From Saccharofermentans sp. (lineage in GTDB: Bacteria > Bacillota > Clostridia > Saccharofermentanales > Saccharofermentanaceae), in contig JAKSRI010000011.1 in the NCBI GenBank assembly GCA_024403695.1, positions 1 through 64,000 of the forward strand: a stretch of DNA of 64,000 nt, given 5' to 3'. The position numbers and the translations under genes are program-made. This document shows, one piece after another, positions 1-8,486 of the stretch (the stretch's first letter is position 1; every line of letters begins with the position of its first letter). Below the pieces are notes generated by a model that did not search any database, was not told the origin of the DNA, and was given only the letters and a program-made list of their open reading frames with translations.

Positions 1-52
1 GGTGCCGACAATACTTGGCTGGAGACGGCCCGGAAAGATAGGTTGCTGCCGG
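1..52 (+). rRNA. 5S rRNA, 3' end (partial)
   Basis: The first 52 bases match the 3' half of a bacterial 5S rRNA: the helix IV/V region (ACTTGGCTGGAGACGGCC), the GGAAAGATAGG segment and the GCTGCCGG end. The 5' part lies outside the window. It sits 8 bases before a tRNA gene, as at the end of an rRNA operon. Confidence 0.85.
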
Positions 53-60
53 TTTTATAT

Positions 61-136
61 TCCTCAATAGCTCAGTCGGTAGAGCGTTCGGCTGTTAACC
101 GAAATGTCACAGGTTCAAGTCCTGTTTGAGGAGCCA
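61..136 (+). tRNA. tRNA-Asn (GTT)
   Basis: Cloverleaf is clear: acceptor TCCTCAA (61-67) pairs with TTGAGGA (126-132), the discriminator is G133 and the CCA end is encoded (134-136). The anticodon GTT is at 94-96 in a CTGTTAA loop, and the T-arm has GGTTCAAGTCC. It follows the 5S rRNA closely and is probably co-transcribed with it. Confidence 0.97.
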
Positions 137-140
137 AATA

Positions 141-171
141 AAGCCTTAAGAGAAATCTTAAGGCTTTTTTG
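141..171 (+). terminator. Rho-independent terminator of the rRNA/tRNA transcript
   Basis: A 10-bp stem AAGCCTTAAG/CTTAAGGCTT (141-150 with 157-166) is followed by a T run ending at 171. It lies directly after the tRNA CCA end. Confidence 0.9.
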
Positions 172-245
172 TTGTCTTAAATAGTTCGTTTGTGAATTAT
201 ATATAGGAATATAATAGTGTAAACAATTGTAAGGAGCATTCTATT

Positions 246-659
246 ATGTGGGCTGTATTTGCTGTTTTATCTGCTATTTTTGCCGCACTGACATCTATTC
301 TTGCTAAAGTGGGTATCGACAATGTGAATTCAAATCTCGCAACTGCAATACGTACGGTAGTTGTTGTATTGTTTGCATGGATTATGGTTTTTATAACAAA
401 TACTCAGGGTGGTATTGTCAACATAAATAAAAGAAGTTGGATTTTTCTTATTCTTTCCGGACTGGCTACAGGAATCTCCTGGTTATGCTATTATAAAGCA
501 CTTAAAATTGGAGAAGCCTCAAAGGTTGTTCCAATAGACAAATTGTCTGTTGTAATTACAATAATTCTCGCATTCTTTTTCTTAAAAGAGAAAGTGGATG
601 CTAAGTCTATAATTGGATGTGTGTTAATTACTGCGGGAACTTTATTGATGGTTCTGTAA
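246..659 (+). CDS. Small EamA/DMT-family transporter
   Basis: A 137-residue membrane protein made of one EamA (drug/metabolite transporter) unit with about four or five hydrophobic helices. Full-size family members carry two such units, so this short form would work as a dimer. The segment around residues 85-110 (GEASKVVPIDKLSVVITIILAFFF, quoted in part: VVPIDKLSVV) and the following FLKEK are typical of the EamA repeat. The start has an AAGGAG ribosome site at 231-236. Substrate cannot be read from sequence. It converges on niaR with 3 bases between the two stops. Confidence 0.85.
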   Translation: MWAVFAVLSAIFAALTSILAKVGIDNVNSNLATAIRTVVVVLFAWIMVFITNTQGGIVNINKRSWIFLILSGLATGISWLCYYKALKIGEASKVVPIDKLSVVITIILAFFFLKEKVDAKSIIGCVLITAGTLLMVL

Positions 660-662
660 TTA

Positions 663-1181
663 TTAATCTTTAAATAGAACGCCAAGACTATCGAGCTTAG
701 CTACTAACTTTATATAGACATCTTCACTTGGAACTTCAATTGTATGTAGGTGTACACCATCTGTAAGTTCTGATAAAGAATGCGCCTTCTGAGACTTAAC
801 GCGATCTGCAAACTGCTGAACATCATAACGTGAAGCTATCTGAAGTTGACCTACGATCTGCCCATATACAGGATGTTCAACGATAACGTCAATTACTTTG
901 CAACCAAAGTCAACGATAGTATTCAGCTCAGTGATCATATCCTCGCCACTGTGGCAGCATACGATGGTTCTTCTAATAATATTTTCATCATTGGAAGCAA
1001 GAACATAACCACGTGGAGTGGCATTAATATCAATTCCCTGAGCTCTTATTAAGGCTACATCGCCAACAATAATCTGTCTGCTTACATTAAATTCAGCAGC
1101 AAGTGATGTGGCACTAATAGCAGCGTCGCTAGCACGAAGGATATTAACAATTTTTTCTCTTCTTGTATTTCCGTCTATCAT
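663..1181 (-). CDS. niaR: NiaR-type niacin-responsive transcriptional repressor
   Basis: The 172-residue protein has an N-terminal winged HTH of the HTH_11 type (residues 5-60, with ATSLAAEFNVSRQIIVGDV) and a C-terminal 3H domain, named after conserved histidines that are visible here in CHSGED, VEHPVYG and DGVHLHTI. NiaR (YrxA) proteins repress NAD synthesis or niacin uptake genes when niacin is bound. A GAGG site precedes the start. No NAD or niacin gene lies in the window, so its targets must be elsewhere; I found no clear copy of a known NiaR operator beside it. Confidence 0.88.
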   Translation of the reverse strand: MIDGNTRREKIVNILRASDAAISATSLAAEFNVSRQIIVGDVALIRAQGIDINATPRGYVLASNDENIIRRTIVCCHSGEDMITELNTIVDFGCKVIDVIVEHPVYGQIVGQLQIASRYDVQQFADRVKSQKAHSLSELTDGVHLHTIEVPSEDVYIKLVAKLDSLGVLFKD

Positions 1182-1212
1182 ATAAATCCTCGGTTTTTCA
1201 ATTCTTTAATTA

Positions 1213-1240
1213 TTGTATCATATGTCTTTTATTCTATAAT
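1213..1240 (+). promoter_or_regulatory. Promoter of the MIF-like gene
   Basis: TTGTAT (1213-1218) and a perfect TATAAT (1235-1240) are separated by 16 bases, giving a start of transcription near 1248 and a leader of about 40 bases before the ATG at 1287. Confidence 0.6.
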
Positions 1241-1286
1241 AGAACCCGAGTGATAATATAACCATGCATTAAAAAGGAAGGGAATT

Positions 1287-1613
1287 ATGCCATATATTTA
1301 TTTAAGTACAAATATAAAAGTTGAGGATAAGAAGTCTATTCATGACAAACTTGGTGAGCTAATCACTATTATGCCTAACAAAAGTTTAGCACGCACTATG
1401 ATTTGTGTAGAAGATGAGCTGTTTTTGACATTCGGGGGATCTAATGAGCCTTGCGCATATATAGAGACAAAGGTAAATGCAGGAACAAATCACAGCTGTA
1501 ATAAAATTTATGCTGATGCAGTAATTGATGCAGTTGCAGAGATGCTTAAAATACCTGCATCACGAGTTTACGTAAATGTTGAAGAAAAGCTAGACTGGTT
1601 CTCACACGGATAA
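1287..1613 (+). CDS. Macrophage migration inhibitory factor (MIF)-like tautomerase
   Basis: A 108-residue member of the MIF/phenylpyruvate tautomerase family. Pro2, which becomes the N-terminal catalytic proline after Met removal, is present. The motif FGGSNEPCAYIE (about residues 49-60) closely matches the FGGSSEPCA of animal MIF, a lysine equivalent to MIF Lys32 lies in PNKS, and the C-terminal WFSHG matches the family's W-x-x-x-G end. The family forms trimers and tautomerises aromatic keto acids in vitro; the bacterial role is unknown. It has no signal peptide. An AAGGAAGGG ribosome site precedes the start. Confidence 0.88.
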   Translation: MPYIYLSTNIKVEDKKSIHDKLGELITIMPNKSLARTMICVEDELFLTFGGSNEPCAYIETKVNAGTNHSCNKIYADAVIDAVAEMLKIPASRVYVNVEEKLDWFSHG

Positions 1614-1713
1614 ATTCATTTGGGTAAAACATAGGCAAAACTCAATTATTGAAGCAAACACATTTTGTAATTCGTCTTTATATAGAAAACCTAAAATGGA
1701 AAAGGAGATATAA

Positions 1714-2328
1714 ATGAAAAAGTTTTCAAAGATTTTAAGTGTGACACTTATTGCAGCTATTATGGTAACAAGCATTGCTGCTTGTTCCAAGGAAGACAAG
1801 AAGTCTTCTAAGGATAAGAAGCCTGAGGTAAAAACAGAGACAAAGAAAGAGGAGCCATCTGAAACTATTTCCGAAGAGACAGAGGCACCAGTTGTTGACG
1901 TGGAGGAGACTATCCCAGAAAAGAATAGTGCATTCAGAAGTGGAATTGATATTGCTTCTGCAACAATTCTTTCAGACGAAGATGTGGAGAATGAATCCAA
2001 CTATATAATGATTGGATTAAGTGATTCAGACTTCGCTGCTAATGTTAAGTTCAGTTTTTCAGAAGAGATTGAAGATTTTCAGTTTGTAGAAATTGATGCT
2101 ACAGTTGATGATGAGGGAGAGCTTGTTATTAACAAAGTTACGCCATCATATGAGCTTGGTGTTTTGGAAGATGATATGAGCATTATTATCACATTAGATC
2201 TTCCAGAGATTCTGCCTACAAGCGGTATTGTTTTCACAGATGAGGATGGCAATGCACATCTTCTCGTTCTTCTTGTAAGCGGCGAGGATGGAAGCCCATA
2301 CTTCGAGGAAATTCTGGCTTTAGGCTGA
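1714..2328 (+). CDS. Acidic lipoprotein of unknown function
   Basis: The 204-residue product begins with a lipoprotein signal peptide (residues 1-24) and the lipobox SIAAC, so Cys24 would be lipidated after cleavage. Next come a charged Lys/Glu-rich linker (residues 25-65), typical of surface lipoproteins that stand off the membrane, and a C-terminal domain rich in beta-strand-like segments (residues 70-204). No family was recognised. The ribosome site AAAAGGAG is well placed. It precedes a hairpin and the HAD gene and may be transcribed separately. Confidence 0.75.
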   Translation: MKKFSKILSVTLIAAIMVTSIAACSKEDKKSSKDKKPEVKTETKKEEPSETISEETEAPVVDVEETIPEKNSAFRSGIDIASATILSDEDVENESNYIMIGLSDSDFAANVKFSFSEEIEDFQFVEIDATVDDEGELVINKVTPSYELGVLEDDMSIIITLDLPEILPTSGIVFTDEDGNAHLLVLLVSGEDGSPYFEEILALG

Positions 2329-2357
2329 TTAATTTGATAGAATTACAACAAGTGTTC

Positions 2358-2385
2358 CGCCAACTCTTTAGTTAAAGGGTTGGCG
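2358..2385 (+). other. Stable hairpin without T run between lipoprotein and HAD genes
   Basis: CGCCAACTCTTTA (2358-2370) pairs with TAAAGGGTTGGCG (2373-2385) with one G-T wobble. No T run follows and the next gene's ribosome site starts 9 bases later, so this is either a weak terminator or an RNA structure in the leader of the HAD gene. Confidence 0.55.
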
Positions 2386-2405
2386 AATTGTATAAGGAGC
2401 GAAAT

Positions 2406-3059
2406 ATGAAAAAGGGTATTATTTTTGACATGGATGGAACTATCTGGGATAGCTCAGAGAATGTTGCCAGGTCATGGGATATTCAAGTTAAGAAGCACGG
2501 ATATGTTAATGAGAGTGTTACTCAGGATGATATTAAGAGTGTAATGGGTAAAACCATGGATGTCATTGCAGATATTCTTTTTCCATATACAAAGCCAGGT
2601 GATGAGCGTAATGTTCTTCGTAAGGCTTGCGAGGAATATGAGATTGATTATCTTCGTGAGCATGGCGGATACATCTATCCACAGGTTGTGGAGACATTGA
2701 AGGTTCTTAAGAAGCTTGGTTATAAGTTGTACATTGTAAGTAACTGCCAGGCTGGATATATTGAGGCGTTCCTCGAGTATTTCAATATTGAATGGGGAAA
2801 AGAAGATTCACTTATTGATGATATCGAGTGCTACGGTAATAATTTCCTTTCCAAAGGTGAAAACATCGCGCTGGTGGTTAAGCGTAATAAGCTGGACAAG
2901 GCTGTATATGTAGGAGATATCCAGGGTGATTATGATTCTACATGTGAGGCGGGACTTCCATTTATTCACGCTGCATATGGATTTGGAACTATTAATGCAG
3001 ATGTTCCTGCTATCAGCACATTCTCAGAGCTTGTAAACAAAGTTGGTACTGTAATTTAA
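2406..3059 (+). CDS. HAD-family hydrolase, phosphoglycolate phosphatase type
   Basis: The protein (217 residues from this start) has the HAD nucleophile motif FDMDGTIWD with Asp8 and Asp10, a helical cap, the second motif IVSNCQ with its Ser, and the final acidic motif VGDIQGDYD. This is the subfamily I layout of phosphoglycolate/sugar phosphatases. I chose the ATG at 2406 because AAGGAG lies at 2394-2399; an in-frame TTG at 2388 would start before this site. The gene is followed 12 bases later by a glycerol-1-phosphate dehydrogenase homologue, so the two probably share an operon and perhaps a polyol phosphate substrate; that link is inference. Confidence 0.88.
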   Translation: MKKGIIFDMDGTIWDSSENVARSWDIQVKKHGYVNESVTQDDIKSVMGKTMDVIADILFPYTKPGDERNVLRKACEEYEIDYLREHGGYIYPQVVETLKVLKKLGYKLYIVSNCQAGYIEAFLEYFNIEWGKEDSLIDDIECYGNNFLSKGENIALVVKRNKLDKAVYVGDIQGDYDSTCEAGLPFIHAAYGFGTINADVPAISTFSELVNKVGTVI

Positions 3060-3071
3060 TGAGGTAAGTGT

Positions 3072-4127
3072 ATGTCTAAGAGCCATATTTCTATTCCTGC
3101 TTTACTGAAAATAGAGGCAGGCGTTAATGCACATGTTGGAGAATTTATAAAGTCATCAGGATTTGGTTCTGTTGTAATTTTGTTTGGAAATGGGTTAACT
3201 GAAATGTTCGGTGGCACAGTGCTGGATTCTCTGAAGAATAGTGGTGTTGATGTGTTGCTTCATCAGGAATTAGACACAGTGGATTTTAATGACATTACCG
3301 ATCTCGCATTCAAGCTTCCAAAGACTACTGAAGCGATTATTGGCATGGGTGGTGGTAAGGTAATCGATGCTGCCAAGTATATTGGTTTCATTTTGAAGAT
3401 TCCATTTATCAGCGTGCCTACAAGTTCATCCTCAGATGGTTTCAGTAGCTCTAGTGCATCACTTACAATTCATGGTCATCGTAAATCTGTACCAGCAAAG
3501 ATGCCATATGGAATTCTTGTTGATACAGATGTAATTAAGAGTGCACCAAGAAGATTTTTGTATTCTGGAATTGGTGACATGATATCTAAGATTTCATCCT
3601 GTTATGATTGGCAGCACGAAGAGGATGAAGGACATGATGAAGTTAATGACTGCGCTTATATGATGGCTAAGAAAGCCGTGAACAGTTTTGTGCGCACACC
3701 TTTTGACGATATAGAAAGTGAACTTCTTTTGAAGGAACTTCTCGATTCACTTGCTATGAGTGGAATTGCCAATGAGATAGCTGGTTCAAGCTTGCCAACA
3801 AGTGGTAGTGAGCATATGATCTCACATGCTTTGGATTCTTTCCTGGAGAAACCACAGCTTCACGGTATTCAGGTTGGCATAGCAACTTATATTATGTGTA
3901 AGGTTACTGATCACAGATATGAGAGAGTTAATACAATTTTTACTAAGACTGGGTTCTGGGATTATTGTGAGACACTTGATCTGAAGGTGGAGGATTATAG
4001 CAAGGCTATCGATCTCGCCCCATCAATGAAGCCAACTCGCCATACATATATCCAGGAAGAGAAGTACAGAGAATTAGCAAAGGCTCTTCTTACAGAAGAC
4101 GAGCATCTTAAGAGAATTCTTAAGTAA
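3072..4127 (+). CDS. Glycerol-1-phosphate dehydrogenase family (AraM/EgsA-like)
   Basis: The 351-residue protein belongs to the iron-containing alcohol dehydrogenase superfamily, in the branch of sn-glycerol-1-phosphate dehydrogenases. The NAD(P)-binding loop GMGGGKVIDAAKY lies near residues 91-103, followed by the branch-typical VPTSSSSDGFSSSSASL (about residues 116-132). Metal-site histidines are expected in SEHMISHALD and LHGIQVGI, both present. Known members reduce dihydroxyacetone phosphate to glycerol-1-phosphate, in archaeal lipid synthesis or in Bacillus AraM. It forms a pair with the upstream HAD gene. Substrate identity is not proven by sequence. Confidence 0.85.
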   Translation: MSKSHISIPALLKIEAGVNAHVGEFIKSSGFGSVVILFGNGLTEMFGGTVLDSLKNSGVDVLLHQELDTVDFNDITDLAFKLPKTTEAIIGMGGGKVIDAAKYIGFILKIPFISVPTSSSSDGFSSSSASLTIHGHRKSVPAKMPYGILVDTDVIKSAPRRFLYSGIGDMISKISSCYDWQHEEDEGHDEVNDCAYMMAKKAVNSFVRTPFDDIESELLLKELLDSLAMSGIANEIAGSSLPTSGSEHMISHALDSFLEKPQLHGIQVGIATYIMCKVTDHRYERVNTIFTKTGFWDYCETLDLKVEDYSKAIDLAPSMKPTRHTYIQEEKYRELAKALLTEDEHLKRILK

Positions 4128-4132
4128 GCTCA

Positions 4133-5980
4133 TTACTTTCGCGCATAGAGATAATAAGTTACGGATTCTTCGCCGTTAACAAAGATTGGTATCTCCTGGT
4201 TGTCGAGAGTGCTTTCCATAATAATTTCGTATTTAGACCACTGATAGTCATTACTCTTGGTAATGATGTAGTCGAACTCGCCGTTTTCGATTGTCTTAAG
4301 GCGACCTTCAGTAACACCAGGAAGGTTCTCTGTTATGTTAGTAAAGCAGTAATACCTTGTGGCAGGAAGTGTCTCAGAGCAGTTGTAGAAGCCGCCATCC
4401 ATAATGTCGTAAGTAAGAATTCTAGCGTCAGGTGTTTCTTTTATGACGTCTGCGAAAACCAGCTGTGGGTAGTTCTCTTTTTTCTTGCCAATAAGATCGA
4501 GATTAGGTTGTGACATGAAGCTGTCTGCGGCGAGCACTAAAGCGATAAGGCATGCAATCCAGTTAAGGTGAAGTTTGTTATGTGATAACTTATCGCATAA
4601 CTCGTCCCATGCCATAGATATAAGGATAAAACCAGGCATGATTAATGTTGTGAGAATAAAGCAGTAGTAGAACATGTGGGTGCTTGGGAGATATGTTCCA
4701 GCGAATGAGAAGACCATCATCAGCACATACATGATTTTGAAGTTCTTTTTAAGACCAGCGAGAGTGCAGATGGAAAGCACGATACCTGTAAAGATATATT
4801 TGCTGTTACTCATAGTTGTATTGAAAAGATACAGACAGTAGCCAGCTGAAGATAATGTACTCTCTCCAGAATAGAGGAAGAGGTTATCGTAAATGTACAC
4901 CTCATAGAAACTGCCAAGTGCACCGTTGATTCCGAAGTAAAGAAGAATTGGAATCCATGCTGCTATAAATCCTGCTAAGAATGTGAGAATCAGTATAGGG
5001 AGTTTCTTTAACTCCTTAGTAGCGATGCATCTATAAATAACAAAAATAAGGTAACCAAGAATAAGTCCACAGAAGGTGAACTTGATAAGTAGAATTACAC
5101 CTGTAAGAAGGCCGATTACAGCTGTATCCTTGATAGATGGTAGTGTGTTTTCGTGCTCGGCCTTAAATGCCAGATATAAAATTACTGCCAACAACGGGAA
5201 TGATAACTCCTCAGCACTTCCACCAAAATGGAATGGAACACATGAATAAGTAAGAATTATTCCGAGTGGAATCAGAACGAGAGAATATCTCTTTGGCTGA
5301 TAGAAAAGGTGAACCGTTTTCCAGCAAAAAACTGCGAATACAAAGCAGGCGATAATCTCGATGATATAAACTCCAAGAAATGTGGTGTCAGAGATAAGTG
5401 CAGCTACTGCGAAGATGAGATACAGATATGGACCCTTATGATCGAAGGCATCTCTGTACATAACAACATTCTTAATGATTCCTCTGCCAAGTGTGAAGTA
5501 GCAGTTTGTATCGTCCCAGATATTAAATGGATACAGTGGGGAAGATGTTGTAAAGAATGTCATTACAACTATTGATGAGAGTGCGACAACAGCAACTTCT
5601 AATTTATTGAGCTTGTAGTTTGAGTTACGAACAAAAACAGGATTATGTGCAACCGTTTTCTGGAACAAAAGGTATACAGCATCAACTGTATGAATAACAA
5701 AAAACATTGCCAGAAGCGCAGTAAGTAAGATGGAAAGATTAAACTCCTGACTAATCAGCATCAGATAGAGAATCAGTATCAGACCAGAAACAATGTGTTC
5801 TTCAGGCTTCATTTCCTTAAGGCTTCTGAACTGATGGTTTGTAAGTAATACAACACAAGCCAGAGTCACCATTGTCACACGCTTTACCCATGAATCCATT
5901 CCCAGGAGCATGAAACAAATAAGTGACGCCAGATAAATATAACGACCATATTTATTTGTGATATTATTTGCTTTTTCCAT
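4133..5980 (-). CDS. Polytopic membrane protein, GT39/ArnT-like glycosyltransferase fold
   Basis: The 615-residue protein has about 12-13 hydrophobic helices in its first 460 residues and a soluble C-terminal part (about residues 470-615). The first extracytoplasmic loop contains FNIWDDTNCYFTLGRG followed by YRDAFDHKGPYLY, resembling the acidic loop of polyprenyl-phosphate-sugar-dependent glycosyltransferases (GT-C fold). It would move a sugar from a lipid carrier to a cell-envelope acceptor. The acceptor is unknown. The start is unusual: no ribosome site is seen and a TGCTATAAT promoter element ends 7 bases before the ATG. It converges with the glycerol-1-phosphate dehydrogenase gene. Confidence 0.75.
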   Translation of the reverse strand: MEKANNITNKYGRYIYLASLICFMLLGMDSWVKRVTMVTLACVVLLTNHQFRSLKEMKPEEHIVSGLILILYLMLISQEFNLSILLTALLAMFFVIHTVDAVYLLFQKTVAHNPVFVRNSNYKLNKLEVAVVALSSIVVMTFFTTSSPLYPFNIWDDTNCYFTLGRGIIKNVVMYRDAFDHKGPYLYLIFAVAALISDTTFLGVYIIEIIACFVFAVFCWKTVHLFYQPKRYSLVLIPLGIILTYSCVPFHFGGSAEELSFPLLAVILYLAFKAEHENTLPSIKDTAVIGLLTGVILLIKFTFCGLILGYLIFVIYRCIATKELKKLPILILTFLAGFIAAWIPILLYFGINGALGSFYEVYIYDNLFLYSGESTLSSAGYCLYLFNTTMSNSKYIFTGIVLSICTLAGLKKNFKIMYVLMMVFSFAGTYLPSTHMFYYCFILTTLIMPGFILISMAWDELCDKLSHNKLHLNWIACLIALVLAADSFMSQPNLDLIGKKKENYPQLVFADVIKETPDARILTYDIMDGGFYNCSETLPATRYYCFTNITENLPGVTEGRLKTIENGEFDYIITKSNDYQWSKYEIIMESTLDNQEIPIFVNGEESVTYYLYARK

Positions 5981-5987
5981 ATGGTAA

Positions 5988-5996
5988 ATTATAGCA
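5988..5996 (-). promoter_or_regulatory. Extended -10 promoter, probably giving a leaderless mRNA
   Basis: On the minus strand the sequence reads TGCTATAAT then TTACCAT then ATG. The TGn extension plus perfect TATAAT lies 7 bases before the start codon, so transcription would begin at or within a base of the ATG. No Shine-Dalgarno sequence is present. Confidence 0.6.
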
Positions 5997-6034
5997 AATA
6001 AGCAGAACTATTTGTATTCAACGGAGGGCTATTT

Positions 6035-8443
6035 ATGAGTAAATGGGTTAGACATATTCATCAGATCGGATTACCACTTGGTGAGGATGGAACAAGAGTT
6101 ACAGGATCTAAGAAACATATTAATCTTTCCTGTCAGGCTGCCACAGAGGGAATGGTTCTTCTGAAAAACAACAATCAGATGCTCCCATTGAAAAACAATC
6201 CTAAGGTCGCACTCTTCGGAAAAGCTTCCGTTGATTATGTAAAGGGCGGCGGCGGATCCGGTGATGTTACTGTCGCATATTCAAGAAGTCTTTATGAAGG
6301 ACTTAAGCTTAAGGAGACAGAAGGTAAAGTTCAGCTCTATCATGACCTTGCTGATTACTATTCTAAGGAAATAGATGCCCAGTACGCTGAAGGTATTGCA
6401 CCAGGTATGACAGAAGAGCCAGAAATCCCTTCAGAATTAATTAAGAGCGCGGCTGAATTTGCTGATATCGCTGTGATTACTCTTTGTCGTTTCTCTGGTG
6501 AGGCATGGGACCGTAAGGTCTCCTTGGAAAGGGATGATTCATTGTGGGATGATCAGCTGGCTAACGCTCAGCGTCAGGCTGTGGTTTTCCCTGATGGAGA
6601 TTATTGCGTAGCTCCTAAGGAGCAGCTCATGATTGATGCTGTAAAAGCTAATTTCAAAAATATAGTTGTAGTTCTTAATATCGGAGGTGTTATCGAGACC
6701 TCTTGGATTAAGGATGATGATCAGATTTCATCTGCACTTTTGATGTGGCAGGGTGGAATTGAAGGTGGTCTTGCCGCAGCTAATCTTCTTGTTGGTGATG
6801 ACACTCCTTCTGGAAAGCTGGTGGACACTTTCGCCAAGAGCCTTGATGATTACCCTTCAAGTTATAACTTCCACGAGAGTAACGCTTATGCTGAGTACAC
6901 AGATGATATTTACGTGGGTTACCGTTATTTCGAGACCATTCCTGGTGCACGAGACAAAGTGGTTTATCCTTTTGGTTACGGCCTTTCTTATACAAGTTTT
7001 GACAAGGAAGTTGTGGACGTGACTATCGGTGACGAAATTACTGTTAAAGTGCGTGTTACTAATAGCGGTGATTATTCTGGTAAGGAAGTTGTAATGCTTT
7101 ATTACAGCTGTCCACAGGGCGTTATTGGTAAGCCTTCCCGTGAGCTTGGCGCTTTCGTAAAGACGGCGCGTCTTGCCCCTGGTGAGAACGAGGTTGTAAC
7201 TCTTGTTGTTAAGGCTAGTGACATGGCTTCTTATGACGACGTTGGCAAGGTTATCAAGTCCGCGTGGATTCTGGAGAAGGGCACATATAATTTCTATATC
7301 GGTGATAATATCGAGACGCTCACAAAGCTTGAAGCAGAGTATGTGGTGGAGACCGATACAGTTGTGGCTCAGCTGGAGGAAATGCTTGCACCATCTAATC
7401 TTACAAAGAGACTTCTTCCTGATGGTAGTTATGAGCCAATGTCAGCTGCACCTGAGAAGGTATTGAAGAATATTTATCCTCGTATGACTACCAAAGAGGC
7501 AGAGGGGATTGCCCCTTGTCTCAGAGGAAGAGACCTTCAGCATCTCAGAGAGCGTAAGGAAATCATGTTCGATGAGGTGGCTGACGGCAAAGCAACTCTT
7601 GATGAGTTTATGGCTCAGCTCTCAGTTGACGAGCTCATTCATCTTCTCGGAGGTCAGCCAAACCTTGGTGTTGCTAACACATTCGGTGTGGGAAATATGC
7701 CAGAGTATGCTGTGCCAGAGGTGCTGACTGCAGATGGTCCTGCTGGTCTTAGAATCCTTCCACATATCGGCGTAAATACTACTGCATGGCCTTGCGCAAC
7801 TATGCTGGCATGCACATTTAATACTGAGGTGGCACAGGCTGTCGGTGAGGCGGTTGCCAAGGAAGTTAAGGAGAATAACATCGGTATCTGGCTGGCGCCT
7901 GCGGTTAACATCCACAGAACACCTATGTGCGGACGTAACTTCGAATATTATTCAGAGGATCCTGTTGTCGCAGGTAAGATTGGTACTGGCGTGGTAAAGG
8001 GAGTTCAGTCCCAGAATATTGCTGCGACAGTTAAGCACTTCGCGTTTAATAACAAGGAAACAAACCGAAAGAGTTCCGACTCACGCGTTTCTGAGCGTGC
8101 TGCCCGCGAGATTTACCTCAAGGCCTTCGAAATCATCGTCAAGGAGGCAGACCCATGGTGCATCATGACGTCCTACAACAAGGTAAATGGCATCCAGTGC
8201 TCCGAAAGCGAGGAGCTTCTTAACGGCATCTTACGTGGCCAGTGGGGATACAAGGGTCTCGTAATGACAGACTGGTGGACACTTGGCGAGCATTATCTCG
8301 AGGCGAAAGCGGGTAACGATCTGAAGATGGCAAACGGATATCCGGCACGTGTGCGTAAGGCATATGACGAAGGTGAGATTACCGTGGACGAGCTTTATAA
8401 AGCAGCGCGTAACATCCTGAGTTTGATTCTAAAGATGGAGTAA
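6035..8443 (+). CDS. GH3 beta-glucosidase with circularly permuted domains
   Basis: The 802-residue enzyme has GH3 domains in swapped order. Residues about 25-310 are the usual C-terminal alpha/beta sandwich (EGMVLLKNNNQMLPL, ALFGK), residues about 340-450 are a fibronectin-III-like domain, and residues about 500-802 are the catalytic TIM barrel that normally comes first. The barrel has TADGPAGLR, HRTPMCGRNFEYYSEDP, KHFAFNNKETNR and the nucleophile Asp746 in VMTDWW. This arrangement is known from Butyrivibrio fibrisolvens BglA and a Ruminococcus albus enzyme. There is no signal peptide, so it should act inside the cell on imported beta-glucosides. Ribosome site CGGAGGG is present. Confidence 0.93.
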   Translation: MSKWVRHIHQIGLPLGEDGTRVTGSKKHINLSCQAATEGMVLLKNNNQMLPLKNNPKVALFGKASVDYVKGGGGSGDVTVAYSRSLYEGLKLKETEGKVQLYHDLADYYSKEIDAQYAEGIAPGMTEEPEIPSELIKSAAEFADIAVITLCRFSGEAWDRKVSLERDDSLWDDQLANAQRQAVVFPDGDYCVAPKEQLMIDAVKANFKNIVVVLNIGGVIETSWIKDDDQISSALLMWQGGIEGGLAAANLLVGDDTPSGKLVDTFAKSLDDYPSSYNFHESNAYAEYTDDIYVGYRYFETIPGARDKVVYPFGYGLSYTSFDKEVVDVTIGDEITVKVRVTNSGDYSGKEVVMLYYSCPQGVIGKPSRELGAFVKTARLAPGENEVVTLVVKASDMASYDDVGKVIKSAWILEKGTYNFYIGDNIETLTKLEAEYVVETDTVVAQLEEMLAPSNLTKRLLPDGSYEPMSAAPEKVLKNIYPRMTTKEAEGIAPCLRGRDLQHLRERKEIMFDEVADGKATLDEFMAQLSVDELIHLLGGQPNLGVANTFGVGNMPEYAVPEVLTADGPAGLRILPHIGVNTTAWPCATMLACTFNTEVAQAVGEAVAKEVKENNIGIWLAPAVNIHRTPMCGRNFEYYSEDPVVAGKIGTGVVKGVQSQNIAATVKHFAFNNKETNRKSSDSRVSERAAREIYLKAFEIIVKEADPWCIMTSYNKVNGIQCSESEELLNGILRGQWGYKGLVMTDWWTLGEHYLEAKAGNDLKMANGYPARVRKAYDEGEITVDELYKAARNILSLILKME

Positions 8444-8448
8444 ATTAA

Positions 8449-8486
8449 AAGGGTTCACTTTTCAAAAGTGAACCCTTCGTTTTTTA
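8449..8486. terminator. Bidirectional terminator after GH3 and zinc-ribbon genes
   Basis: AAGGGTTCACTTTT (8449-8462) pairs perfectly with AAAAGTGAACCCTT (8464-8477), followed by a T run on the plus strand and an A run upstream. It sits between two convergent genes and would serve both. Confidence 0.88.

Noticed and set aside
1182-1286. NiaR operator in the niaR/MIF gap
   Set aside because: No inverted repeat resembling the known niacin operator was found; only ordinary promoter elements are visible.
6035-8443. GH3 gene scrambled by an assembly error
   Set aside because: The frame is open across all domains with normal linkers, and the same permuted order is documented in other rumen bacteria.
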